Made by a program: the position numbers and the translations under genes. DNA of 64,000 nt from Leptospiraceae bacterium (GTDB lineage: Bacteria > Spirochaetota > Leptospiria > Leptospirales > Leptospiraceae). Below the pieces are notes generated by a model that saw only the letters and a list, made by a program, of their open reading frames with translations, was not told the DNA's origin and made no database searches. The stretch lies in contig JACKPA010000019.1 in NCBI GenBank assembly GCA_024233865.1, forward strand, positions 47,186 to 111,185. The letters are read 5' to 3'. Positions 45,013 to 53,984 of the stretch are shown piece after piece; within the stretch, counting starts at the first letter, position 1, and every line of letters begins with the position of its first letter.

Positions 45013-46104
45013 ACCAAAAATCGCTGTTTTCCAATAGGAATTGTCATTTCGCAACTTCCAAATAAATCCATCTAGTACATAATGGGTAGCTTGGGGAATT
45101 GTTAAGAATGGAACCAACACGGAAAGAATTGAATTAGAACTAATTTTTTCAAAGTTTTGAAATAAAGGAAATATCTCAAGGTGCTCTCTCCAGACAAACG
45201 CGTCCCATAATCCTTCCTCACAATAACTGAAAAGTATTAGTATGGCTAAAAATATTATGATACTATATTTTTTAAAAAATATTTTGTAATCCAATTGTCC
45301 TATTATTTTTAATTCCGTATTTTTCTTTACTTCTTTTTTCCCGAATATCCAGATTAGTGCCATATAAGGAATTCCATGTGTAACTACATTCGTAATGGTA
45401 AAAATAAAATCGTTATTAAAATGCACTATTCCGATATACCAACTTAAAGCGGTTCCCGAAAGTAAAAGATTCTTTGGTAGATTCCAATATCCGTATTTTT
45501 GAATATGGTATATTTCTTTTGTGCAATATAGGATTCCGAACAAAATATAGAGATATAAAAAAATTTCTTCATAAAACCATGGTAGCCCTAAAATAAAATC
45601 ACCATTGATAAACCAATTGAATTTACGAGGGATGTGAGTGTGCCAAAAAATGATAGGGTATAAAACAGAAATATATAAAATCAAAGAATCAATTATTTGG
45701 GAATATTTTGAGTGTACTTCTTTAGCACTGTACAACCTTATAAACCCATATTGCTGTCTTACAAAATGAAAAACTGCAACATAAGCTAAAATACTCCAAA
45801 AAAGCATTGAATGTATTGAATACAATAATATTCCTAAAATCCAAACAACAAAAGGCGTTATAATCAATAGCGTCTTGTTTTCTTGAAATTCGATTTTGTG
45901 GAAATAAGTTCTGAATAAGGTACTATAAACGTGTGATACATCTATAAACAGAATAAAAAATATCCATGAGGCGATAGGTAATTCATTGATTTCCAGAATT
46001 TTACCTTGAAAAAGAAAAACAAAAAAAACGGATAAAAAGGGCGGACTGATGATTGTTACCAATTCAAATTTTTTATCATACAACCAATTATTCAATAATT
46101 TCAT
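45004..46104 (-). CDS. Multi-pass membrane protein with conserved His motifs, unknown function
   Basis: About ten hydrophobic segments cover the 366 residues. Several His sit in helix-end motifs: DVSHVYSTLFRTYFHK (about 55), FHFVRQQYGF (about 112), NVVTHGIPYMALIW (about 240) and QATHYVLDGFIWK (about 340). Such spacing hints at a metal or haem site. I do not recognise a named family. It is convergent with and overlaps the DUF4105 gene by 9 bases. Confidence 0.6.
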   Translation of the reverse strand: MKLLNNWLYDKKFELVTIISPPFLSVFFVFLFQGKILEINELPIASWIFFILFIDVSHVYSTLFRTYFHKIEFQENKTLLIITPFVVWILGILLYSIHSMLFWSILAYVAVFHFVRQQYGFIRLYSAKEVHSKYSQIIDSLILYISVLYPIIFWHTHIPRKFNWFINGDFILGLPWFYEEIFLYLYILFGILYCTKEIYHIQKYGYWNLPKNLLLSGTALSWYIGIVHFNNDFIFTITNVVTHGIPYMALIWIFGKKEVKKNTELKIIGQLDYKIFFKKYSIIIFLAILILFSYCEEGLWDAFVWREHLEIFPLFQNFEKISSNSILSVLVPFLTIPQATHYVLDGFIWKLRNDNSYWKTAIFGLK

Positions 46105-46166
46105 ACTCGAGTTTATAGAAATTTTTATTTAATCCAAGTTTCAAGTCAATCCTAATAATTTCTGCT

Positions 46167-46213
46167 AACTTATACTATGATTAGAGTAATTTCCGTGATT
46201 AACATGATTAGAT
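46167..46213 (+). repeat. Dispersed repeat copy C, partial
   Basis: Here 47 bases match the first part of copies A and B (TATACTATGATTAGAGT, then a few changes). It stops at the ATG of the next small frame. Confidence 0.7.
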
Positions 46214-46403
46214 GGCAACAGATATGTTTACCTTACATACCACATTAGAGGAAAACAAGAAAGCCATGGAAGAAAATAAGAAAGCCTTGAAAGAAAAGAG
46301 CAAAAATTTGGAAGAAAAGGACAAATTATTTTACAGTTGGGAATTTACTTTTATCTTTCCATGGATAATACCAATTTTAATAAATCATTTTCCTATAAAG
46401 TAA
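46212..46403 (+). CDS. Possible small coiled-coil membrane peptide
   Basis: A 63-codon frame has a charged, heptad-like part (EENKKAMEENKKALKEKSKN) and one membrane helix (WIIPILINHF). The ATG sits at the edge of repeat copy C with no ribosome site, so it may be a remnant of a larger gene. It could equally be a chance frame. Confidence 0.3.
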   Translation: MATDMFTLHTTLEENKKAMEENKKALKEKSKNLEEKDKLFYSWEFTFIFPWIIPILINHFPIK

Positions 46404-46460
46404 TAATACTTCTTATAAAAAATGAATTGCAAAATACCATTCTTTTAAAAAGATTATACT

Positions 46461-47345
46461 ATGTTAAAGGGCGTATTTACAGCAATTATCACACCATTTA
46501 AAGATGGTAACATAGATTACGAAAGTTATTATAAAATTTTAGACCGACAGATTCAATGTGGTATTACGGGAATTGTTCCTTGTGGAACTACCGGTGAATC
46601 TCCTACTTTAAGCTTTGAAGAACACAGCGAATTTATTCGAAAAACGGTAGAATATGTCAATAAAAGAGTATTAGTTATCGCTGGTACAGGTTCAAATTCT
46701 ACTACAGAAGCTATCAAGCTTACAAATGACGCTTGTGAGGATGGGGTTGACGGTATACTTTCCGTAAATCCTTATTATAACAAGCCAACTCAAGAAGGTT
46801 TGTACCAACATTTTCTAAAAATTGCTCAAGTTTCCTCAAAGCCGGTAATGTTGTACAACATCCCAGGCAGAACCGGTGTAAATTTACTGCCGGAAACTAT
46901 TAATCGTTTGGCGGATCACCCAAATATTAAAGCAGTAAAAGAAGCGTCCGGTAATCTGGGTCAAATGGCTCAGCTCATAATGTTGTGTGGAGATAAATTA
47001 AATGTTTTATCCGGAGACGATAGCCTTGTGCTGCCATTAATGGCAATAGGAGGCAAAGGCGTTGTTTCCGTAGTTTCCAATTTATTCCCTAGGTCTATGT
47101 CCAAATTGGTAACCCTTATAGAGGGGAATGAAATGGAAGAGGCAAGAAAGTTATACTTTAAACTGTTGCCGGTTTTTAACCTATCTATGATTGAAACCAA
47201 TCCGATTCCGGTAAAAACGGCAATGAATTGGCTAGGACATTGTACGGATGAAATCAGATTACCTCTCACCTCGATGACAAGAGGAACTAACTATGATCAA
47301 TTTAATAAAATTATTTTTCAATTGAGGGACAATGGATTCGAATAA
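46461..47345 (+). CDS. dapA: 4-hydroxy-tetrahydrodipicolinate synthase
   Basis: DapA condenses pyruvate and aspartate semialdehyde, the first step toward lysine and meso-diaminopimelate for peptidoglycan. Schiff-base Lys160 (AVKEASG), Tyr132 (LYNIPGR) and Thr44 (GTTGESPT) are present. The length, 294, is standard. It overlaps dapB by 14 bases. Confidence 0.96.
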   Translation: MLKGVFTAIITPFKDGNIDYESYYKILDRQIQCGITGIVPCGTTGESPTLSFEEHSEFIRKTVEYVNKRVLVIAGTGSNSTTEAIKLTNDACEDGVDGILSVNPYYNKPTQEGLYQHFLKIAQVSSKPVMLYNIPGRTGVNLLPETINRLADHPNIKAVKEASGNLGQMAQLIMLCGDKLNVLSGDDSLVLPLMAIGGKGVVSVVSNLFPRSMSKLVTLIEGNEMEEARKLYFKLLPVFNLSMIETNPIPVKTAMNWLGHCTDEIRLPLTSMTRGTNYDQFNKIIFQLRDNGFE

Positions 47346-48141
47346 CATATCTGTTTCCGTATTGGGTGTTTCCGGAAGGATGGGAAAGGCTATTATTCAA
47401 TCCATAGCCAGTTACCCTAATTGTATTTTAGCTTCCGGGGTGGAAAAAAAGGATTCCGTTTATGTCGGAATGGATTCTGGATTAAATGCCGGAATCCGCC
47501 AAACCAATATTCCTATCACGGACAATTTGGAAGAAGCAGTGAAGTCTGCTGATGTTGTAATTGATTTCAGTTCTCATCAAAACACACATTCCACCTTAGA
47601 AACCGTTACCAAATATAAAAAACCTCTTGTAATGGGTGTAACAGGCTTGGGTGAGAAAGAAAAATCAGCAATTCAATCCGCTTCCAAGTCCATACCGATT
47701 GTGTTTTCCCCCAATATGTCAGTGGGAGTAAATTTACTTTTTAAACTCGTAGAACTGGCGGCTTCCGTATTGGGAGGTAAATTTGATATTGAGGTTTTGG
47801 ATATTCATCACCGACATAAAAGAGATTCTCCTTCCGGTACAAGCCACAAATTAAAAGAAGTGTTATTAAAAACTTTGAATCGCACCGAAAACAACGTAAT
47901 ATATGGGCGTGAAGGCTTACATGATGAAAGAGAATCAAAAGAAATAGCGATTCATAGCATGAGAGCTGGTGAAGTTGTGGGAGAACATACCGTAATGTTT
48001 TTTTCTCCAGAGGAGAGAGTTGAAATTAAACATAGTGCCATTGATAGGAAAACATTTGCAGTCGGATCACTCCGAGCTGCTGAGTTTGTTGTAAACAAGA
48101 GTTATGGTCTCTATGATATGTTTGACGTATTAGGGTTATAA
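47332..48141 (+). CDS. dapB: 4-hydroxy-tetrahydrodipicolinate reductase
   Basis: DapB reduces the DapA product with NAD(P)H. The Rossmann start GVSGRMGKAI, the E-x-HHRHKRDSPSGT catalytic motif (His and Lys) and GEHTVMF are present. At 269 residues it is complete. It starts inside dapA, so both are translated together. Confidence 0.95.
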   Translation: MDSNNISVSVLGVSGRMGKAIIQSIASYPNCILASGVEKKDSVYVGMDSGLNAGIRQTNIPITDNLEEAVKSADVVIDFSSHQNTHSTLETVTKYKKPLVMGVTGLGEKEKSAIQSASKSIPIVFSPNMSVGVNLLFKLVELAASVLGGKFDIEVLDIHHRHKRDSPSGTSHKLKEVLLKTLNRTENNVIYGREGLHDERESKEIAIHSMRAGEVVGEHTVMFFSPEERVEIKHSAIDRKTFAVGSLRAAEFVVNKSYGLYDMFDVLGL

Positions 48142-48144
48142 ACC

Positions 48145-48972
48145 TTGGAATTTATCAAAACTTTCAAATATTTGGAATATAATCTCAGCCTCATTCCGGT
48201 TGTGATAGATATTCTAATTGTTAGTTTTGTAATTTACAAGATCATTATGATGCTTCGGAAGTCACGGGGCATTTATCTTATTTCCGGAGTTGGTATTATT
48301 TGGGTATTAGGTGTAGTTTCCAAATACTATGAATTGGAACTTATGGATTGGATTATAACCAATATTCGACCTTCGTTACTCTTTATAATTGTTGTTATCT
48401 TGCAACCCGAACTACGACGTATTTTTGGAGACATTGCCAGTATGAAGTTCTTCAAAAAAATGCTCTACAATCCTACTTTTGATATTGATGAAATTATCAA
48501 AGCGGTAAAAATAATGGCAGAAGAAAAAACCGGCTCTCTCATTGTTATATCCAAAGAAATTAGTATGAAAGATATCATCGAACAATCGGTGCAATTAGAT
48601 GCCATTATATCTTCTAGTTTGTTGCTTACAATTTTTAAAAAAAATTCAGCTCTTCACGACGGAGCAGTGATTATCGAGCAAAACAGGATAGCTTCTGCCG
48701 CGTCTTATCTTCCTATGAGTAGTGCTCTTGGTACTTCCACATTAGGTGCCAGGCATCGTTCGGCTCTTGGTGTGGCAGAGGAAACCGATGCTGTGGTTGT
48801 TGTAACATCCGAAGAAACAGGTGAAATATCAGTCTGCCATAGTGAAGATATGGTCCACCCTGTTAAGCCCTTGGAATTAAAGAATTTACTACTCAGCTAT
48901 TTAACCAATAAAGAAACTAAAAAATCAACGGAAAAAAAGGAAGAAACAGAAACAGTTGCTGTTTCCAAATAA
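48145..48972 (+). CDS. cdaA: Diadenylate cyclase CdaA
   Basis: CdaA makes c-di-AMP, a regulator of potassium, osmotic and wall balance. Three N-terminal helices (about 15-35, 43-60, 72-90) precede a DAC domain with DGA (172-174) and RHR (203-205) motifs, both intact. A charged tail (255-275) follows. The start is TTG, 3 bases after dapB. The usual regulator CdaR is not next to it. Its place after dapAB suggests a tie between wall precursor supply and c-di-AMP. Confidence 0.92.
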   Translation: MEFIKTFKYLEYNLSLIPVVIDILIVSFVIYKIIMMLRKSRGIYLISGVGIIWVLGVVSKYYELELMDWIITNIRPSLLFIIVVILQPELRRIFGDIASMKFFKKMLYNPTFDIDEIIKAVKIMAEEKTGSLIVISKEISMKDIIEQSVQLDAIISSSLLLTIFKKNSALHDGAVIIEQNRIASAASYLPMSSALGTSTLGARHRSALGVAEETDAVVVVTSEETGEISVCHSEDMVHPVKPLELKNLLLSYLTNKETKKSTEKKEETETVAVSK

Positions 48973-48977
48973 AAGGA

Positions 48978-49583
48978 ATGAATCTAACATCTTCTCTTAT
49001 GCTAACCATCTATCAACAATCTATCCAAGACTGGCATAAAAATAATTCGGAATCTTTAAATCCATACAAAGAAGGTTCTTTGGAATACATTCTCTACAAA
49101 AAAAATCAGGTGGATACAACTCAATGGCACGTAGAGGATGAGATTAGGAGGCAAGATATTCCAGATGCTGAAATAGCCAGACTCAAACGAGAAATAGATC
49201 GCCTAAACCAAGAAAGAACAGACACTGTGGAAATATTGGACGATTATTTTCTTTCTTACTATAAAGATATAGAGAAAGAAGAAAGTGCAAAAATGAATTC
49301 GGAAACACCAGCTTGGTTAATAGACAGAATTAGTATTCTTGAACTAAAAATTTATCACATGAAAGAACAAACCGAAAGAACCGATGTCGGGACGGAGCAT
49401 ATTCAATCTTGTCAAAAAAAATTAAACGTCCTTTTTGAGCAAAGGAAAGATATGTCTCTTTGTTTGGATGAGCTGTTTGATGACTTGAAAAGTGGAAAAA
49501 AATACATGAAAGTCTACAGACAAATGAAGATGTACAATACCAAAGAACTCAATCCTGCTCTATACAATAAGGATAAAAAATGA
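48978..49583 (+). CDS. DUF4254 protein
   Basis: A mostly helical protein of 201 residues. The segment IRRQDIPDAEIARLKREIDRLNQERTD and the later ETPAWLIDRISILELKIYHM match the DUF4254 pattern. Such genes often sit before GT9 glycosyltransferases, as here: the stop overlaps the GT9 start by 4 bases (ATGA). It may help a surface-glycan enzyme, but no activity is known. Confidence 0.8.
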   Translation: MNLTSSLMLTIYQQSIQDWHKNNSESLNPYKEGSLEYILYKKNQVDTTQWHVEDEIRRQDIPDAEIARLKREIDRLNQERTDTVEILDDYFLSYYKDIEKEESAKMNSETPAWLIDRISILELKIYHMKEQTERTDVGTEHIQSCQKKLNVLFEQRKDMSLCLDELFDDLKSGKKYMKVYRQMKMYNTKELNPALYNKDKK

Positions 49584-50632
49584 ATATATTGGTAATGAGA
49601 TTTTCTGCTATGGGGGATGTAGCTTTGCTCACTCCCGTTTTGGTTGCCATTGCATCCAAGCATCCGAATTTACAAATAATTTTAGCTACAAGAGGCAATT
49701 ATTCTCCCTTTTTTTATAATATTCCTAATGTTCATGTGATTGGCTACAATTTAAAAAAATACAAGGGTCTTAGTGGTATGTGGAAGTTGTACAAAGAGAT
49801 TTCCGTCTTTGGACCTTTTGATAAAATTATCGACCTTCATGCAAGTCTAAGAAGTAAAATTTTCGGCTATCTTTTTCGAATCAAAAAAGTTCCGGTTTTT
49901 ACAATAATAAAAGGTAGAAGAGATAAAAGAAAACAAACAAGGCGCAGGAGAAAGATTTTAACCAAACTGCCTCATACCGTTGATCGTTATTTAAAAGTAT
50001 TTGAGAAAGCCGGTTTTTCTGCAAATATTCGAAAAGGGTCGTGGATAAATGTGGATTTGGAATCCAAAATTTATGCAAAAAATTATTTCAAATCTATTGG
50101 AATTATTAAAAAAGATAAGTTATGGATTGGATTTGCCCCATTTGCAGGTCATAAATTGAAGGAATGGCCCATTTACAAATCCGAAAAATTAATAGAATTA
50201 ATTTTAAAAGAATTTGACTCGGCTCTTTTTTTAATAGGTTCAACGGACGAAATGACTTTGATCAAAAAAACGGTTGATACGGATGATCTTCCCAATTGCT
50301 ACATTGTGAACGGTGGAAATTATGGATTGCGAGGTGAATTAGGGATAATGGAAAAGCTTGATCTGATTATAGGAATGGATTCTTCTAATTTGCACATAGC
50401 AGCTTTAATGAATAAACCGGTTATAGGAATCTATGGAACAACTCATCCTTATTCTGGCTTTGGTCCATATATGCAAGAAGACCTTGGAGTATTGCAAATA
50501 GACAATCTATCCTGCCGTCCTTGTAGCATTTATGGTAATACAACTTGCTATAGAAAAGACTTCGCTTGTATGGAGCTCATCGATCCTGTGGATGTTATTC
50601 AAAGGATCAAGTTAATTTTAAAAAAGAAGTAA
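49580..50632 (+). CDS. Glycosyltransferase family 9 (heptosyltransferase-like)
   Basis: GT9 enzymes add heptose or similar sugars to lipid A core or other surface glycans. The opening MNILVMRFSAMGDVALLTPVL, the IDLHASLRSKI stretch, the Lys/Arg-rich part and the donor site ending in GMDSSNLHIAAL and GIYGTTHP fit the family. The length, 350, is normal. The donor in this organism is not known. It overlaps the DUF4254 gene and closes the dap-cda unit. Confidence 0.88.
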   Translation: MNILVMRFSAMGDVALLTPVLVAIASKHPNLQIILATRGNYSPFFYNIPNVHVIGYNLKKYKGLSGMWKLYKEISVFGPFDKIIDLHASLRSKIFGYLFRIKKVPVFTIIKGRRDKRKQTRRRRKILTKLPHTVDRYLKVFEKAGFSANIRKGSWINVDLESKIYAKNYFKSIGIIKKDKLWIGFAPFAGHKLKEWPIYKSEKLIELILKEFDSALFLIGSTDEMTLIKKTVDTDDLPNCYIVNGGNYGLRGELGIMEKLDLIIGMDSSNLHIAALMNKPVIGIYGTTHPYSGFGPYMQEDLGVLQIDNLSCRPCSIYGNTTCYRKDFACMELIDPVDVIQRIKLILKKK

Positions 50633-50633
50633 A

Positions 50634-51407
50634 TTACCTAGATTGCTTTAAAATTCCCAACCGACTTAGAGGAAAATCATAAATTAATGGATCAAAAGGT
50701 GACAACTCTCTAAAAAAATCCGTAATCTCACAAGTCAATTTATAATTGATAGATTTTTTTGTATTGATTCCAAACTTTTTACTAAAATTTAAAATATGTA
50801 CATCCAAAGGATATTTTAAATCTTGCTTGCGAAAAGTTTTGTATATACCAAAATCAGGAAAAGAATTTCTAACCATCCATCTTAAAAACATAAAATATCT
50901 TTTATTGGCAGATTTGGGGTTCCCAGTTCCAATTAAAAATTTTAACCCTGGTGTCATAGCACAACTTTGATTATGTAAAATTTGTTGGAATACTTTTTGA
51001 AAATGGGAAATTCTAAAATTAATTTCTAAATTTGAATCTCCAAAATACGGTTCTAAGGAGGAGTTGTTTTTTAAGAGAACTGAAATACACTTTAAAAAAT
51101 AATATATATCATCCGAATTTTGAAAACGATAATATAGGTTTTTTTCTTTTAAAACGGTTAAGTCTTCATTAATTAAAAAGTGAACTGGTGAAACACCCAT
51201 TAGAAAAAAAATCGAATTCAGAAATTTCTTTATAGATGGAACGTTACCATAAGAAAACATAGCAGAGATATAAGCTACAATCTCTATGTCGATACCATTT
51301 TGGTAGTGGTAAGGAAACTCTATTGGGTCAGATATTATAAATTTTTCATTGTTATATTTAGAAACAATCTTGTTTAAAAATTTTTCGTATTTTTTATGAT
51401 TGCTCAA
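50634..51407 (-). CDS. TIGR02757/DUF2400-family protein
   Basis: This 257-residue protein has the family blocks DPIEFPYHYQNGIDIEIVAYISAMFSYGNV and MFLRWMVRNSFPDFGIY, then KYPLDVHILNF, EITDFF and the end SPFDPLIYDFPLSRLGI. The family is related by fold to helix-hairpin-helix DNA glycosylases, but its job is unsettled. It converges with the GT9 gene by a single base between them. Confidence 0.85.
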   Translation of the reverse strand: MSNHKKYEKFLNKIVSKYNNEKFIISDPIEFPYHYQNGIDIEIVAYISAMFSYGNVPSIKKFLNSIFFLMGVSPVHFLINEDLTVLKEKNLYYRFQNSDDIYYFLKCISVLLKNNSSLEPYFGDSNLEINFRISHFQKVFQQILHNQSCAMTPGLKFLIGTGNPKSANKRYFMFLRWMVRNSFPDFGIYKTFRKQDLKYPLDVHILNFSKKFGINTKKSINYKLTCEITDFFRELSPFDPLIYDFPLSRLGILKQSR

Positions 51408-51578
51408 TTTTTACCCTTATTATAATCTTGGATTAATTAAATATTTGGAAAATACATAAAACACTATGGATAACGAACCCAAACAAACTATATTAATTGT
51501 AGATGATAATCATAATAATTTAAGTGTTTTATACGATCAACTCACAGAATTTGGTTATAGAGCTATAACAGCAGAAAA

Positions 51579-52960
51579 GAGAATGTCCCAATTTCCGTTA
51601 GGGTTTGAAAAGAACGGAATAAAAACATCCTATAAATTCACTTCCTTTTTGTCAAGTGTTTTATCCTTTTTCAAATACTTAAAAAGAAAATTATTTATTT
51701 CTTTTTTCCCTCTCACTGAACGAAACTTACTTTCCATGTGGACTAAGTTTACCGCAACCCATCTCGGAATCATGTCAGTCTTGCTATCCCATATTTTTAT
51801 CCTTTTCATAAGAGACTTAGGACTACTAAAGGCAGATTCTATTAAATTCGTTGTATGAAATGATATCCTCAATTCCGCTGGCATCTCTATTTTGTGCAGT
51901 GTTAGTATCTCACTACTACACTCTCTCAAACTTTCTGCGGCAGAGAAACTCACAGAATCAAGCCACTTCTCAAGTGAATCCAATCCCTCCTTTGCATCCT
52001 CATAGCTATTACATCCCAATGCTTTTCGGTATCTTCTTGTAAACTCCGAATGATACTTATCTGCCAACTTTGCATATATATTCCATGCTTTATGGTTTGT
52101 ACATCTTTGAAAATCTGCTTTATCTCCAAAACGACCGGTTAGGGCTTTTCTTAATGCCTTAGAACCATCCGTTATGCATAATACTCTATCCGTAAATTTA
52201 ATACCACGTCCCTCTAATGAAGATAATACATCCTTAACTGTCTCCGTATTCTCACTTGAACCCGTTGAAAAACCAAGAAAATGCTTGCTACCACTAACAT
52301 CAATACCCATTGCAACTACCACCATTTCCTCTCCAATGGATGTCCCATCCACAATTATACTGAAAAATTCTTTCCCACTGAAATCGCGATTCTTGAATTT
52401 CTCCAGTATTTCTCTTGATTCATTCACGAATTGTCTTGAAACGGAACTCTTTGATAATCCGGACTCCTCACTGATTTTCAACAATAGTTCATCATATTTC
52501 CGGACGCTTACTCCCCTCGACAGCAATCGTAAAACATAATCGTTTATGCTATTTGGATTCCTTAGTTTTTCATAGCTCACTAATGAGACTTCTTCTTTCC
52601 CTTTCCTTACCCTAGGTCTAATAAATGGAACTCTTTGACCATTCATATAGATTGACCCTTTTTCGCTTCCACCTCTATGACAAAAATCCCCTCTTTTATG
52701 AGAGAATATCTCTCCACATAATACTTCAACTTCCAATCTCATTATATTTGTAATTATTTGAAGTGATGCTTCTCTTGCCATAGAAACTATGTCATTGTAA
52801 GCCAATTCTCGAAAGGTCTCTATACCAAATTTTTGTTCTTGACAGTTTTTTACTGCTCTCTTATGTTTCTTCATACGGAACTCTCCTTATTTTTTTGCCA
52901 AAATCAATATTCTGGCGAGTTCCGTTCTTGTAAACTCTAACGATTTTTGGGACTATCTCG
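51579..52960 (-). mobile_element. IS256-family insertion sequence, 1382 bp, 8-bp target duplication
   Basis: Flanks are GCAGAAAA on both sides (51571-51578 and 52961-52968). The ends are imperfect inverted repeats of about 40 bases: both begin GAGA, share GTCCCAA and CGTTAG, and end near AAGAACGGAA. It carries one transposase gene and no passenger. Restoring one copy of the target rebuilds the kinase frame. Confidence 0.93.
51630..52874 (-). CDS. IS256 (Mutator-like) transposase
   Basis: The 414-residue transposase has DDE residues D176 (IIVDGTS), D236 (ITDGSKALRKAL) and E346 (TTNLIESAFS), with the C-x2-H pair C258/H261 (RCTNHKAWN) typical of the family. It is full length with an AAGGAGA site ahead of its ATG, so it could still be active. 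It reads opposite to the kinase it interrupts. Confidence 0.95.
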   Translation of the reverse strand: MKKHKRAVKNCQEQKFGIETFRELAYNDIVSMAREASLQIITNIMRLEVEVLCGEIFSHKRGDFCHRGGSEKGSIYMNGQRVPFIRPRVRKGKEEVSLVSYEKLRNPNSINDYVLRLLSRGVSVRKYDELLLKISEESGLSKSSVSRQFVNESREILEKFKNRDFSGKEFFSIIVDGTSIGEEMVVVAMGIDVSGSKHFLGFSTGSSENTETVKDVLSSLEGRGIKFTDRVLCITDGSKALRKALTGRFGDKADFQRCTNHKAWNIYAKLADKYHSEFTRRYRKALGCNSYEDAKEGLDSLEKWLDSVSFSAAESLRECSSEILTLHKIEMPAELRISFHTTNLIESAFSSPKSLMKRIKIWDSKTDMIPRWVAVNLVHMESKFRSVRGKKEINNFLFKYLKKDKTLDKKEVNL

Positions 52961-53984
52961 CAGAAAATGGTACTGAAGCAATTAAAAAAGCTAAAAAAAT
53001 TAAGCCGGATTTAATTCTTTTAGACATTTTGATGCCAGACCTTGATGGATTTGAAACATGTGAGCTATTTAAAAAAGATGATGAAACAAAGGATTGTCCG
53101 GTTATTTTTTTATCAGCTTTATCAGAAACAATAGATAAAATCAAAGGCTTTTCCGTAGGTGCAGTTGATTATATAACAAAACCATTTCAAAAGGATGAGG
53201 TAATAGCAAGAGTAAATACGCATCTTACCATTCAAAAACAAAAAATAATTATAGAAAGACAAAACCATGAATTAAACGAATTAAACGATAATAAAAATAA
53301 ATTTTTTTCCATTATAGCCCATGACTTGAGGTCACCAATAGGAGGTTTGTTATCAGTAAGCAAGTTATTGTTAAACTATAGTAAAAATCAACACAATATC
53401 CCTTATGACATAATAGAATCCCTATTTCAATCTACGGAAAACGCCTACAAGCTATTAGAAAATCTTTTGCAATGGTCAAGAGTTCAAATGAATAGGATAG
53501 AATGTATTCCCATTACATTCTATTTGAACAAAGTAGTAGAGGCAGTAATAAATAATTTGTCAGGTATTGCCTATCGTAAAGACATTACAATCAAACAGAC
53601 CATAGATCCAAATGTACAAATTTTTGCAGACTACAGCATGGTAGAAACCGTTATCAGAAATCTTGTTAGCAATTCTATTAAATTCACGCAAATCGGAGGG
53701 CAAATAGAAATAAGTTCCGTAAGCAAAAAGAATATGCAAGAAATTTCTATTACGGATAATGGAATTGGTATTAAACAAACAGATCTAGATAAACTCTTTA
53801 AAATTAATGTGAAGTATAGTAAATCAGGTACAATAGGAGAAACAGGAACAGGACTTGGATTAATTATATGTAAAGAACTCATTGAGAAAAATAATGGCAA
53901 AATTTGGGTAGAAAGCAACCCGGGGAAAGGTTCTACATTTAAGTTTGTTCTACCTAGCAATTAATATTCATTGTCTAAAATATT

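Larger units (their letters stand above)
51466..53964 (+). pseudogene. Receiver-histidine kinase gene split by an IS256-family element
   Basis: The first 113 bases encode MDNEPKQTILIVDDNHNNLS to ITAE, the start of a receiver. The IS at 51579-52960 follows. Without it and one 8-base copy, the frame resumes as NGTEAIKKAKK, LILLDILMPDLDGF (phosphoacceptor), KPF, then HisKA (FFSIIAHDLRSP) and HATPase (LVSNSIKF, DNGIGI, GTGLGL). A late part might still be made from an internal ATG at 53029, but it would lack the receiver's first half. It is followed after 20 bases by a hybrid kinase, which may have worked with it. Confidence 0.9.

Noticed and set aside
51466..51858. A 130-codon plus-strand protein
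   Set aside because: Only the first 37 codons belong to a gene (receiver start); the rest is IS sequence read in the wrong strand.
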